Shown: positions 1 through 8,078 of the stretch, piece by piece
Layout: each line of letters opens with the position of its first letter
Position numbering within the stretch: the stretch's first letter is position 1
Source of the DNA: an uncultured bacterium
Lineage (GTDB): Bacteria; Bacillota; Clostridia; Oscillospirales; Oscillospiraceae
Assembly (NCBI GenBank): GCA_947383145.1
Contig: CANDCH010000019.1
Coordinates: 1 to 34,178, forward strand
Direction: 5' to 3'
Length of the DNA: 34,178 bases
Translations under genes and position numbers: made by a program
Notes under the pieces: generated by a model
What the model saw: the letters and a program-made list of their open reading frames with translations, nothing else
Told to the model about the DNA's origin: nothing
The model's database searches: none

Positions 1-37
1 GTTGAGCAAAAGTCCGCGTGGGATTGATGTGGTATCT

Positions 38-187
38 TTAACTTTGGGAAACTCCCCGTTCCCACTTGCTGACTGTGGACTCGGTGACAAACAACTGTCC
101 GGCCAGCTCCTTTTGCGTCAGCCCCGCCTCCAGCCGCTTTTTCCTGAGGTATGCCCCAAAGGACTTTTTGTCGTCTGTCTCGCCCAT
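38..187 (-). CDS. Short XRE-type helix-turn-helix protein, probably truncated
   Basis: This 49-residue frame starts at ATG 187 behind the ribosome binding site AAAGGGAG. It reads as the start of an XRE/Cro helix-turn-helix: the core is 'LTQKELAGQLFVTESTVSKW' at residues 23-42, followed by ERG. Members of this family normally continue past the WERG motif for at least another 20 residues to finish the five-helix domain. Here a TAA follows only six residues after WER, so the fold would be incomplete. Either this is a decayed or frameshifted regulator whose remainder lies off the left edge, or a very short peptide. It has its own plausible promoter and is divergent from the MATE gene, so an intact version could have regulated that exporter. 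I cannot tell a real mutation from a sequencing error. Confidence 0.45.
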   Translation of the reverse strand: MGETDDKKSFGAYLRKKRLEAGLTQKELAGQLFVTESTVSKWERGVSQS

Positions 188-221
188 GGGCGGTCACTCC
201 CTTTCAACTTTTTGTGGGTTC

Positions 222-250
222 ACCTTACTCTGACGCCGGGAAAAAGTCAA
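222..250 (-). promoter_or_regulatory. Promoter candidate for the HTH frame
   Basis: On the minus strand TTGACT (245-250) and TAAGGT (222-227) are separated by 17 bp and lie about 35 bp upstream of the HTH start codon. The -10 is weak, so activity is uncertain. Confidence 0.4.
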
Positions 251-314
251 GCCTTCCGGGCAAAAAAGCAACTCGACCGTCAGGAAAGCCGGGGGATTTC
301 GGCGGTTTATCCGC

Positions 315-344
315 TTGAAACCCCGGATAAGCGTGTGATATGAT
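315..344 (+). promoter_or_regulatory. Promoter candidate for the MATE gene
   Basis: TTGAAA (315-320) and TATGAT (339-344) are 18 bp apart, and the -10 carries an extended TGN (336-338). The start codon of the exporter follows 37 bp downstream. The promoter is divergent from that of the HTH frame, so the two genes share a regulatory space of about 190 bp. Confidence 0.6.
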
Positions 345-381
345 GGTTCGGAGATTCTGTGGCGGGCGGGGAGGGACGGAT

Positions 382-1743
382 ATGGCGGCGCAAAACGATT
401 TTTCCCAGGGGAGCGTTCCCCGCAATATCATGGAGCTGGCCGTTCCCATGACGGCGGCGCAGCTGGTAAACGTGCTGTACAGCGTGGTGGACCGGGTCTA
501 TCTGGGCCACCTGCCGGAGAGCGGGAGTCTGGCCCTGACTGGGCTTGGGATCACCATGCCCATCGTGTCCATCCTGATGGGCTTCGCCAACCTGTGCGGC
601 ACCGGCGGCGCGCCGCTGTGCTCCATCAGCCGGGGCAGGGGGGATGTCCGGGAGGCGGAGCGGGTGATGGGCAACGCCTTTGTGCTGCTTCTCATTCTGG
701 GCGCGGCGGTCACCGCCGTTTTCCTGGCGCTGAAGCGGCCCATCCTCTACCTGTTCGGGGCCAGCCCGGACACCTTTCCCTATGCCGACGGCTACATGAG
801 CGTCTACCTGTGCGGCACCCTGTTTGTCATGATCAGCCTGGGGATGAACCCCTTTATCAACGCCCAGGGCTTTGGGCGGATTGGAATGATGACCGTGCTG
901 CTGGGGGCGGCGGTGAACCTCGCGCTGGACCCGGTGCTGATTTTTGCGCTCCACATGGGGGCGCGGGGGGCGGCGCTGGCCACGGTGTTCGCCCAGGCGC
1001 TGTCGGCGGCGTGGGTGCTGCGGTTCCTCACGGGGAGGCGGGCCATTGTGCGCCTGCGCCGGGAGGATCTGCGGCTGGACAGGAGCCGGACGGGAAAAAT
1101 TGTCTCCCTGGGCCTATCCGGCTTTTTTGTGAACATGACCAACAGCCTGGTGCAGGTGGTGTGCAACGCCACCCTTCAGCGGTGCGGCGGAGACCTGTAC
1201 GTGGGCGTGATGACCATCATCAATTCCCTCCGGGAGGTGTTCATCATGCCGGTGCAGGGGCTGACCAACGGCGCCCAGCCGGTGGCGGGGTATAACTACG
1301 GCGCCCGACTGTACAGCCGGGTGCGGCGGTCCGTCCGGTTCAGCGTGGGGGTGACGGTGGCCTATTCGGCCCTGTTCTGGGCCGCCGCCATGCTCTGCCC
1401 CGGGGCGCTCATCCGCATATTCGAAAGCGGTCCGGCCGTTTTAGAGGCGGGCGTTCCCGCCATGCGGATCTATTTTGCCATGTTCCTGTTCATGTCGCTG
1501 CAAATCGCGGGGCAGGGAGTGTTTGTGAGCCTGGGAAAGTCCAGGCAGGCGGTGTTTTTCTCTTTGCTGCGCAAGGCCGCCGTCAACGCGCCGCTGACGG
1601 TGCTTCTGGCCATGAGGATGGGGGCGTCGGGGGTGTTTCTGGCGGAGGCCGTCTCCCAGCTGGTTGGCGGTCTGGCCTGCTTTACCACCATGTACGTCAC
1701 CGTGTACCGCCCCCTGGAGCGTATGGCGGACGGAGAGGGCTGA
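382..1743 (+). CDS. MATE family multidrug/metabolite exporter
   Basis: This 453-residue polytopic membrane protein has the usual MATE length and about twelve hydrophobic segments arranged as two similar halves. The N-terminus shows the family pattern 'GSVPRNIMELAVPMTAAQLV' and later 'VDRVYLGH', where MATE proteins have the conserved 'D..fiG' region of the first helices. These proteins expel cationic drugs or metabolites in exchange for Na+ or H+ at the cytoplasmic membrane; the substrate cannot be read from sequence. I chose ATG 382 because GGGGAGGG ends about 7 nt upstream; an in-frame ATG at 340 has no ribosome binding site and overlaps the -10 element. The truncated XRE frame is divergent from it and is a candidate former regulator. 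Confidence 0.88.
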   Translation: MAAQNDFSQGSVPRNIMELAVPMTAAQLVNVLYSVVDRVYLGHLPESGSLALTGLGITMPIVSILMGFANLCGTGGAPLCSISRGRGDVREAERVMGNAFVLLLILGAAVTAVFLALKRPILYLFGASPDTFPYADGYMSVYLCGTLFVMISLGMNPFINAQGFGRIGMMTVLLGAAVNLALDPVLIFALHMGARGAALATVFAQALSAAWVLRFLTGRRAIVRLRREDLRLDRSRTGKIVSLGLSGFFVNMTNSLVQVVCNATLQRCGGDLYVGVMTIINSLREVFIMPVQGLTNGAQPVAGYNYGARLYSRVRRSVRFSVGVTVAYSALFWAAAMLCPGALIRIFESGPAVLEAGVPAMRIYFAMFLFMSLQIAGQGVFVSLGKSRQAVFFSLLRKAAVNAPLTVLLAMRMGASGVFLAEAVSQLVGGLACFTTMYVTVYRPLERMADGEG

Positions 1744-1827
1744 CGGCGGGCAATGCCAGAATTTACATGGGAAAAGATTGCTGAAAAGGGTAAAGCTCCG
1801 GCGTTTTACGGACGAATGATAGAATTG

Positions 1828-1858
1828 CAGGGCGGCGGGCCCATGGCCCGCCGCCCTG
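1828..1858 (+). terminator. 14-bp hairpin between the MATE and C39-like genes
   Basis: Perfect inverted repeat: left arm 1828-1841, three-base loop, right arm 1845-1858, with an almost pure G/C stem. Only a short TAATTT follows, so as an intrinsic terminator for the MATE gene it would be weak. It may instead fold in the leader of the next gene. Confidence 0.5.
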
Positions 1859-1899
1859 TAATTTACCCGCAAGACGGACAGAAAGGAAGGGTTTCCACC

Positions 1900-2916
1900 A
1901 TGATGAAACGACTTGCCGCCTGGGCCGCGGCGCTCTGCCTGACGCTCTCCGCCCTCACCACCGCCGGCGCCGCCGCCTGCTTTCCCCGGTACGCCGGGAA
2001 CAGCGGCTCCATCGCCGCGGCGCTGGACGCCGTAGGGGCGGACGCCTCCTATGCCAACCGTGCCAAAATCGCCCAGGCCAACGGCATCGGCGGATATCGA
2101 GGGACCGCCGCCCAGAACACCCGGATGCTGGAGCTGCTGAAGGCGGGGACGCTCATTGACCCCGCCGCCCCGGACAGCCCGTATTTCCCCGTGTACGGCG
2201 GGGATTCGCCCTCCATTGCGGCGGCGCTGGACACGCTGGGCGTGGAGTCCGGCTTTGCCTACCGCGCCCGGATCGCCGCCGCCAACGGCGTGGCGGATTA
2301 CTCCGGCACGGCGGCCCAGAACACCGGCCTGCTGGCGCTGCTGAAGCAGGGCAGGCTGGTCAGGCCGGAGGGCTCCGCCGCCCCCGCGGCCTCCGGCGGC
2401 CCCTTGGATTCCAAGGGGCCGGCCGGCGCCAACCTGGGCCGGGTGTCCTTCCTCCGGCAGGACAAGGACACCTGCAAGGCCACGTCGGCGGCGATGGCGG
2501 TGAACCTTCTCCTGGGCTGGGATCGGTACCGGACCAGGGACATGATCTATAGCGGCGTACTGTGCCGGAGCCTGGACGGGGAGCTGTACACCGGCTCCGA
2601 CGGGAACGCCTATCGGGCCGCCTACAAGACAGACGGCTATGTGGGCAGCCTGAAGGCGCTGGAGAACGCCGTGGAGGCCGCCGTGTCCCAGGGCCTGCCC
2701 ATCGTGGCCGCGGTGCACTCCGCCGCCAGCCGCCACCACTGGATTGTGGTGGTGGGACGGGACGGCCAGGGGGGCTATCTGGCGGTGGACCCGGCGAGAA
2801 GCGGCTCCGGGTCCATGGCCTCCCAGGCCAGGAGCATGGCCTCCATGGGCTATTCCTTCGGCCTTGCCGACTACGCCCAGCCCCATTACGGCTACATCAG
2901 CTTCCAGCGGCGCTGA
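1900..2916 (+). CDS. Secreted C39-like (papain-fold) protein with two wall-binding-like repeats
   Basis: The product has 338 residues. A signal peptide covers residues 1-26 (MMKR start, hydrophobic core, cut near AGAAA). Two copies of a repeat of about 60 residues follow (27-86 and 95-154), sharing 'SIAAALD', 'ANG' and 'GTAAQNT'; I recall similar modules at the ends of clostridial amidases and phage lysins, where they are thought to bind the wall. Residues 180-338 resemble the peptidase C39-like fold: Cys192 in 'DTCKATSAAMA', His279/His280 in 'HHWIVVVG' and Asp297 in 'AVDPAR' form a possible catalytic triad. The target could be peptide cross-links or a secreted peptide. Start ATG 1900 follows AAAGGAAGG. 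It stands alone, between a GC-rich hairpin and a strong terminator. No export partner is adjacent. Confidence 0.68.
   Translation: MMKRLAAWAAALCLTLSALTTAGAAACFPRYAGNSGSIAAALDAVGADASYANRAKIAQANGIGGYRGTAAQNTRMLELLKAGTLIDPAAPDSPYFPVYGGDSPSIAAALDTLGVESGFAYRARIAAANGVADYSGTAAQNTGLLALLKQGRLVRPEGSAAPAASGGPLDSKGPAGANLGRVSFLRQDKDTCKATSAAMAVNLLLGWDRYRTRDMIYSGVLCRSLDGELYTGSDGNAYRAAYKTDGYVGSLKALENAVEAAVSQGLPIVAAVHSAASRHHWIVVVGRDGQGGYLAVDPARSGSGSMASQARSMASMGYSFGLADYAQPHYGYISFQRR
1978..2361 (+). repeat. Tandem protein-level duplication within the C39-like gene
   Basis: Codons 27-86 (1978-2157) and 95-154 (2182-2361) encode two diverged copies of the same 60-residue module. Shared landmarks are an aromatic-P start, 'SIAAALD', 'ANG' and 'GTAAQNT'. 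The DNA identity is lower than the protein similarity, which points to an old duplication. Confidence 0.75.
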
Positions 2917-2941
2917 ATCCGCCGCGCCGGAGGTGAAAACG

Positions 2942-2977
2942 ACAGCGCGCCGCGAACATAGCGGCGCGCTGTTTTTT
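2942..2977 (+). terminator. Intrinsic terminator of the C39-like gene
   Basis: A 12-bp perfect stem (2942-2953 with 2961-2972), seven-base loop, then a run of six T (2972-2977). It lies between two converging genes. On the minus strand the hairpin is followed only by CGTTTTC, so it may also stop the solute-binding-protein transcript, less efficiently. Confidence 0.9.
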
Positions 2978-2986
2978 GAACGGGGG

Positions 2987-4306
2987 CTATGGCTCCGACA
3001 GGGACGCGTCCTGGAGCCGGTCGAAGGCCTCCATGCACTGGTCCACCGTGGCGCCGCCCAGCAGGCGGCGCACAATTTGGCAGGTGTTGCCCCACTGCTC
3101 CACCTTCATCCCGGCGTTGGAGCCCAGAACATATACCCCCTCCTCAATCCGGGCGTTCAGGGGCCGCAGGGAAGGGACGCATTCCACCGACACGTTTTTG
3201 GACGGGGAAATCACCCGGTTGGTCTCCGAATAGACCCGAAGCGCCCGGTCGGATACCATCACGTCCAGCACCTTCAAGGCGTCGCCGGCGTGCTCCGCGC
3301 CGGCGCTCACGGCAAGGCCCGTCATGGGCATCACCGGCATCTGGCCCAGGCTGCTCGGAAATCCGATGACCTGCATTTCGAAATCCGTTTTGCCGTAGGC
3401 GGTCTCGGTGTTGGCCGCCCCCCAGTAGGCCATGACGATGGGGGTTTTCCCGGCCAGAAAATCCGGCCGCTCCGCCTCGATGGCCTCGCTGACCAGGGCC
3501 CTTTCCGCGTCAATATAGCCCCGGTCGACGAGCTCCTGGAGAAATTCAAAGCCGGGGCGAAGATAGTCGCTGTACCGGGCCTCGCCGCGGTTGAGGGCGG
3601 CGATCTCCGCCTCCGTGTTCCCGCCGTTGTAGAGCTCCGCGTAGGCCTGGGCGAACACAAAGGCCTCCAGCCACCACCGGTTGGCCCCCACGGGGGTGTC
3701 AATCCCATTCTCCTGAAACACCCGGCAGCACTCCAAAAACTGCTCCGGGGTCTCCGGCAGGTCCAGCTCATACCGGCGGAACAGCTCCACGTTGACAAAC
3801 AGGCCGTAGGCCACCACCTCCTGGGGGATGGCCACCAGCTTTCCGTCCACCGTGTTGGCGGTTCGGATGATGTCCCGCAGGTTTTTGGCGCTGTCCAGCC
3901 CGGACAGGTCCATCAGCCTCCCCTCCGCGCCCAGCGCCAGAATGGCGTCCGGATTGAGCAGGTAGAGGTCGTCCATGTTGTTTCGCGCCCGGTCCAGGGT
4001 GACGTCGTCATAGGTCTTGTCCTGGTGATCCTCCGCTGTATAGGTGGTGTAGGCCACGGATACGCCCAGGGCGTCCTCCGCCATGGCCACCGTCAGGTCC
4101 AGCGCGCTGCGGGCCACGTTTTCCGCGCTGGGGTCCGTTTTTTCCATGGGGCTGAACAGGTTTACCACCTGCTTGCCCACCTCCTTGGAGGGAAGAAGGT
4201 TTTGGCTTCCCCCCGTGTCTGTACAGGCGGTCGCCGCCAGCAGCGCGGCCCCCGCCAAACAGGCGGCGGCCCATCTGAACAGGCCGGAACGCCTAAGCAT
4301 TTTCAT
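2987..4306 (-). CDS. Extracellular solute-binding lipoprotein (ABC sugar-type)
   Basis: The product is a 439-residue secreted lipoprotein: basic N-terminus, hydrophobic stretch, and a lipobox ending in Cys28 ('LAATAC'). The body has the layout of family 1 ABC solute-binding proteins, including 'DAILALGAEGRLMDL', a hinge-like 'AIPQEVVAYGLFVN' and a late 'MTGLAVSAG' segment. Such proteins bind sugars or oligosaccharides outside the membrane. No permease or ATPase gene is nearby. Its start lies inside the end of the hybrid kinase gene (overlap 14 nt from ATG 4306, or 8 nt if ATG 4300 is used), so the two are translated from one message. This suggests that it may hand ligand information to the kinase rather than feed a transporter. 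The choice between the two starts is uncertain. Confidence 0.82.
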   Translation of the reverse strand: MKMLRRSGLFRWAAACLAGAALLAATACTDTGGSQNLLPSKEVGKQVVNLFSPMEKTDPSAENVARSALDLTVAMAEDALGVSVAYTTYTAEDHQDKTYDDVTLDRARNNMDDLYLLNPDAILALGAEGRLMDLSGLDSAKNLRDIIRTANTVDGKLVAIPQEVVAYGLFVNVELFRRYELDLPETPEQFLECCRVFQENGIDTPVGANRWWLEAFVFAQAYAELYNGGNTEAEIAALNRGEARYSDYLRPGFEFLQELVDRGYIDAERALVSEAIEAERPDFLAGKTPIVMAYWGAANTETAYGKTDFEMQVIGFPSSLGQMPVMPMTGLAVSAGAEHAGDALKVLDVMVSDRALRVYSETNRVISPSKNVSVECVPSLRPLNARIEEGVYVLGSNAGMKVEQWGNTCQIVRRLLGGATVDQCMEAFDRLQDASLSEP

Positions 4307-6866
4307 GGTCCGTTCGGTCCTTTCCTTTTATGCTGTGCCGGATTACTCTTTTCAGCAGCTCCACGTCCAGCGGCTTGGCCACGTGGGCGGTCATCCCGGC
4401 GTCCAGCGCCGCCTTTTCATCCTCGGCAAAGGCGTTGGCCGTCATGGCGATGATGGGGACGCCCCCCGCGTCCGCCCGGTCCAGGGCGCGGATGGCCCGG
4501 GACGCGTCGTGGCCGTTCATGACGGGCATCTGCACGTCCATCAGGATGGCGTCGAATTCGCCGGGCTGAGACCGCCGGAAGCGCTCCACGGCCAGCCGGC
4601 CGTTCTCCACGATCTCGCAGGAGGCCCCCTCCAGCTCCAGCAGGTCGGCCAGAATTTCGGCGTTGATCTCGTTGTCCTCCGCGGCGAGGAAGCGCAGCCC
4701 CTCCAGGCTGTCCGGCCGCTCGGGCTCCGGCGCGTCGGAGGGGGCGCCGCCCCACAGCTCCTCCATCTTTTCCCGGAAGGCGGAGAGGAAAAATGGCTTT
4801 ACCAGCATGGCGGTGCGCTCCATTTGGAGCGCCTGTTCCAGGCCGGAGACGCCGTACTCCGCCAGGAGCAGGAGGGGCGCCGGCTGGGGCAGGGCCTCCC
4901 GCAGGGCCCGCGCCGTCCCGGGGCCGTCCCAATCCAGCAGGGCCAGCTGATAGTCCTCCCCGCGCCGGAGCCGGTCCAGGGCCTCCTCCAAGCCGGCCAC
5001 GGCGTCCACCTGGAGGCCGGTGTCCGCCGTGAGCGTCCGGATGGACTCCCGGCCCTCCGGGTCCCCGTCCACCGCCAGCACCCGGGAGATGCCCCGGTCC
5101 GCCCAGAACTGCCGGTCCGCGTGGCCCTCCTGAATGCGCAACTCCAGCTCCACCCGGAAGGTGGAGCCTTTGTCCACCTGGCTGGTCACGTCGATGGTGC
5201 CGCCCATGAGCTCTACAATGCTCTTGGTGATTGCCATGCCCAGGCCGGTGCCCTGCACCTTGTTGGTGGTGCTGTTTTCCGCCCGGGTGAAGGCGTCGAA
5301 AATAGTCTCCAGATACTCCGGCGTCATGCCGTAGCCGTCGTCCTCCACCTCGATGCGGATGTGCTCGTACTGGCTGGAGCGCTGCTTGAGGCCGATGATG
5401 CGCAGCCAGATGTGGCCGCCCTCCGGGGTGTACTTCACGGCGTTGGACAGAAGGTTGATGAGGATCTGGTTGATGCGGGTCTCGTCCCCCACCAGGTACT
5501 CGTGGCGGATGCCGGCCACCTCCACGTGGAATTCCTGCCGCTTGGCCTGGGCCATGGGCTGGATAATGGCGTCCACGGAGGAGACCACGCCGCTCAGAGC
5601 GAACTGGTCGAAGGTGAGCACCACCTTCCCGCTCTCGATTTTGGACACGTCCAGGATGTCGTTGATGAGGCTGAGCAGGTGCTGGCCGGAGGCGGTGATC
5701 TTTTTGGTGTATTCCCGCACCTTGGCGGGGTCCCCGGCGTCCTTGGCCAACAGGGTGGTGAAGCCCAGCACCGCGTTCATGGGCGTGCGGATGTCGTGGG
5801 ACATATTGGACAGGAAGGTGGTCTTGGAGGTGCTGGCAATCTGGGCGGCCTGGAGGGCCTGGGCCAGCTGCTGGCTGTGGTGCCTGCGCTCCTCCTCCCG
5901 CTCCTTTCTGACCCGCTCCTGCTGCCGCCAGCTGAGATAGTACAGAAGAACGCACAGGAAAAACGCGGCCAGCATGGCGGCGACCACCATGGCGATGTTT
6001 TGGTTGACCGTCCGGCCCTCCTGCTGGATGGCCTCCACAGGCACATAGCCCACCAGGAAGACAGTTCCGCCGTTGACCGGCCACATATAGCTGAGGGCGT
6101 TGGCGCCCCGTATGTCGTGGTAGAAGAGGATATTCTGCCCGCTGTCCAGGCATTGGGCCACCTCCGCCCGGATGTCCGGGTCGCGGATGTTGTTGGCCCG
6201 GTAAAAGTCGTCCAGGTTCAGGTGGCCGGCGCTGCGCTGGCCCATCCCCTTGGGCTTCAAAACGAAGCGCTCGCTCTGGGCGTCCATGATGTACAGCATG
6301 GCCTGCTTGTTATAGAACCCCTCCGGGGGCAGGGCGCGGTCGATGGTGTCGTAGACATACTCGACATAGAGGGTGCCGATTTCCCGCCCGTCCCGTTCCA
6401 CGGGGCACTTCATGGTATAGGCCCAGGTGCCCATATAATTCAGATAGGACCGGGAGACCGGCATTCCGGCCGCCGTTCCCCCGGAGGAGAAGTCCAGGCC
6501 CTCTTCCGTGAAGGCCTCTCCATTATTTGACACGCCCTGGGTTTTCCCCGACAGGATCAGCGACAGCTTGACGACGGTGCGGTTGCTCTCATAGGCGCGG
6601 ATAAAGGCCTCCGGGTCCTCCGCCCGGGCGGCCTCCCGGGCGATCAGGGACTGGAAGTCCGCCTCGCTGTTTAAAATGGCCTCAATGGTGCACTGGATCA
6701 GGTCCAGGCTTTCGCTGAGGTTTTGAATGGCGGCTGAGGACATCTCCTGGGATGTCTTCAGGGCCAATGCGTATATGACGGCGCCAAAGACGCAAAAAAC
6801 CAGCAAAATGGAGAGGAGCAGGTGAATGCCTCTCCGCCGTTCCCGCTTGACCGGTTTCTCGTTCAT
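4293..6866 (-). CDS. Hybrid sensor histidine kinase with two receiver domains
   Basis: The product has 857 residues. TM1 is at about 13-35, an extracellular sensor of about 250 residues (Cache-like by size and position) at 36-290, and TM2 at 291-312. A short coiled segment leads to the kinase core: His357 in 'SNMSHDIRTPMN', N-box 'NLLSNAVKYTP', G-boxes 'DDGYGM' and 'GTGLGMAI'. Two receivers follow. The first (about 595-700) is degenerate, with the acidic pocket reduced to 'DGD' and Asp645 in 'LLDWD'. The second (about 723-850) is canonical, with 'AAEDNEIN', Asp777 in 'LMDVQMP' and a final 'AKPL'. There is no HPt or DNA-binding output, so the downstream target lies elsewhere. ATG 6866 has GGAG about 9 nt upstream; ATG 6881 lacks such a site. 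It is cotranscribed with the solute-binding lipoprotein. Confidence 0.88.
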   Translation of the reverse strand: MNEKPVKRERRRGIHLLLSILLVFCVFGAVIYALALKTSQEMSSAAIQNLSESLDLIQCTIEAILNSEADFQSLIAREAARAEDPEAFIRAYESNRTVVKLSLILSGKTQGVSNNGEAFTEEGLDFSSGGTAAGMPVSRSYLNYMGTWAYTMKCPVERDGREIGTLYVEYVYDTIDRALPPEGFYNKQAMLYIMDAQSERFVLKPKGMGQRSAGHLNLDDFYRANNIRDPDIRAEVAQCLDSGQNILFYHDIRGANALSYMWPVNGGTVFLVGYVPVEAIQQEGRTVNQNIAMVVAAMLAAFFLCVLLYYLSWRQQERVRKEREEERRHHSQQLAQALQAAQIASTSKTTFLSNMSHDIRTPMNAVLGFTTLLAKDAGDPAKVREYTKKITASGQHLLSLINDILDVSKIESGKVVLTFDQFALSGVVSSVDAIIQPMAQAKRQEFHVEVAGIRHEYLVGDETRINQILINLLSNAVKYTPEGGHIWLRIIGLKQRSSQYEHIRIEVEDDGYGMTPEYLETIFDAFTRAENSTTNKVQGTGLGMAITKSIVELMGGTIDVTSQVDKGSTFRVELELRIQEGHADRQFWADRGISRVLAVDGDPEGRESIRTLTADTGLQVDAVAGLEEALDRLRRGEDYQLALLDWDGPGTARALREALPQPAPLLLLAEYGVSGLEQALQMERTAMLVKPFFLSAFREKMEELWGGAPSDAPEPERPDSLEGLRFLAAEDNEINAEILADLLELEGASCEIVENGRLAVERFRRSQPGEFDAILMDVQMPVMNGHDASRAIRALDRADAGGVPIIAMTANAFAEDEKAALDAGMTAHVAKPLDVELLKRVIRHSIKGKDRTDHENA

Positions 6867-7100
6867 TGTTTCGATCTCCATTCCGCGCCCGGGAGGGCAG
6901 CTCCAGAACGATGGTGAGAAAAAGGACTTCAGAGCCTGTATCCACAGGCCCGCACGGCCCGAGGACGGGCCTTTTCCATCAGATTTTCCGGCGGTTTTGT
7001 GAGATAAGCGCAATGACTCCCCCGAAATCCCGCTTGCCTGAGGGGAGATCTCCGGTCCTGCCGCCTGTAAACGCGGGCCCGCAGCCGGGGCTGTTTCTTG
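6867..7100 (-). other. Long structured 5' leader of the kinase operon
   Basis: The distance from the promoter to the kinase start is about 230 nt, and this stretch holds no convincing gene. Two tandem tetraloop hairpins are visible: 6934-6949 (6-bp stem) and 6956-6971 (6-bp stem), within 90 nt of the start codon. They match no riboswitch class I can recognise. A pyrimidine-rich TCCTTTTTCTC follows them on the minus strand, so an attenuator is possible. Confidence 0.35.
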
Positions 7101-7130
7101 ATTATACCATTTTCCTCATTTTAGTGTCAA
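7101..7130 (-). promoter_or_regulatory. Consensus sigma-70 promoter of the kinase operon
   Basis: On the minus strand TTGACA (7125-7130) and TATAAT (7101-7106) both match consensus exactly, with an 18-bp spacer. It reads toward the hybrid kinase and the solute-binding protein. Confidence 0.85.
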
Positions 7131-7289
7131 TACCGCTTGGGTAAGTCCGGCGGGGCCGCCCCAGGCCGCGGGGCGCTCCCCGGGCCTGACACAGTATATT
7201 CGGCGGCGCCGCGCGTGGCGAATCGCGGCCGCCTGAGACAAGGGCCGGCGCCAAGCCGCGCCGGCCCCGCTTGAAACGCGCTCCCCATG
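7131..7289. other. GC-rich intergenic stretch with inverted repeats
   Basis: No gene is visible. The stretch separates the kinase promoter from the end of the DNA-repair-type operon. It holds several G/C inverted repeats, among them 7162-7088-type pairing of 7162-7173 with 7078-side bases at 7178-7188 (11 bp with one bulge) and the terminator-like hairpin described separately. It may simply be transcript-end structure of the minus-strand operon. Confidence 0.4.
7242..7267 (-). terminator. Possible terminator of the DUF4130/radical SAM operon
   Basis: A 10-bp perfect G/C stem (7242-7251 with 7258-7267) and six-base loop lie 23 bp past the stop codon on the minus strand. It is followed by TTGTCT rather than a clean U run, so it would be a weak intrinsic terminator. 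Confidence 0.5.
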
Positions 7290-8078
7290 TCACCGCTCCG
7301 CCGGACGGCTCCCCTGTCCCGGCGGCAGGCCCCGCTCCGCCTCCCCGTCGGTGATGAACTCGGTCATGACGTGGCGGTAGCGCTTGGGCAGATGTGTGGA
7401 CTGGCATTTTGGGTTGAGCCGCCCTTCAATGGCGATGGCCTGGTAATAGCGCCGCCACATGGCCCGGAACGCCCGCTCCCTGCCGCCGGCGGGGGCCATG
7501 CGGAAGTCTTCGGCGGGCAGGAGCCTCCAGCGGCCCCGGTCGGAGAGAAATATTTCATGGTGGGTCCGGTCGTACAGGGCCAGCCGCTCCCCGGAGTACC
7601 GGGCGGCAAAGTGGGGGGCCAGCAGGGGCAGCACCCGGTTTTTGGGCTCGATTTCCCCGGCCAGGACGCCGTCCAGCTCGGAAAAGCGGACGAAGCCCTT
7701 CAGATGGTCCCACTCGGTCCACATTTTGGTCAGGGCCAGATTCACTCTGGCCATCACCGGGTCGCTCAGGTCGAGCCGCACCCGGTCTCCCTCCCGCAGC
7801 CCCCGGCGGATGAGCGCCAGCAGGTCCAGCTCCTTCTGGGGCAGGCAGGTGAGGAACCCGCGGGCGATGAGCGCTTGAAACGCGGGGGAGACCCGCTTGG
7901 CCAGGGCGGCGTAGAGCCGCCGGGCCCGCCCTTCGTCCGCGGCCAGCTCCCGCTCCTCCCAGAGGGAGGCGCCGCCGCCGGTGAGCAGGAATTCCACGGG
8001 CTCCGTCTGACGCTCCAGGGCGTCCCAGACGCAGGTCAAAAAGCCGGCGAAGGTGCCGTCGTAGCGGTAGGCCGTCAT
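7290..8078 (-). CDS. DUF4130 putative DNA repair/metabolism protein (TIGR03915 type)
   Basis: This 262-residue protein starts 'MTAYRYDGTFAGFLTCVWDA', which is the family's recognisable beginning, and contains the late 'RYYQAIAIEGRLNPKC' and 'HLPKRYRHVMTEF' segments of DUF4130. The family is found next to a radical SAM protein, and in some bacteria it is fused to a uracil-DNA-glycosylase domain; its biochemical role is unknown but DNA repair or base modification is usually proposed. The start overlaps the stop of the radical SAM gene by ATGA, which fixes the start at 8078 and implies translational coupling. No glycosylase domain is present here. The product is probably cytoplasmic, with no signal peptide or membrane helix. 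Confidence 0.85.
   Translation of the reverse strand: MTAYRYDGTFAGFLTCVWDALERQTEPVEFLLTGGGASLWEERELAADEGRARRLYAALAKRVSPAFQALIARGFLTCLPQKELDLLALIRRGLREGDRVRLDLSDPVMARVNLALTKMWTEWDHLKGFVRFSELDGVLAGEIEPKNRVLPLLAPHFAARYSGERLALYDRTHHEIFLSDRGRWRLLPAEDFRMAPAGGRERAFRAMWRRYYQAIAIEGRLNPKCQSTHLPKRYRHVMTEFITDGEAERGLPPGQGSRPAER

Noticed and set aside
4083-6530. An 815-codon plus-strand frame opposite the hybrid kinase
   Set aside because: It reads as low-complexity His/Gly/Val-rich sequence with no motif. The minus strand encodes a complete kinase with all expected boxes.
6867-7100. A c-di-GMP or other known riboswitch in the kinase leader
   Set aside because: I could not find the conserved core sequence of any class I know. 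Only short hairpins are visible.
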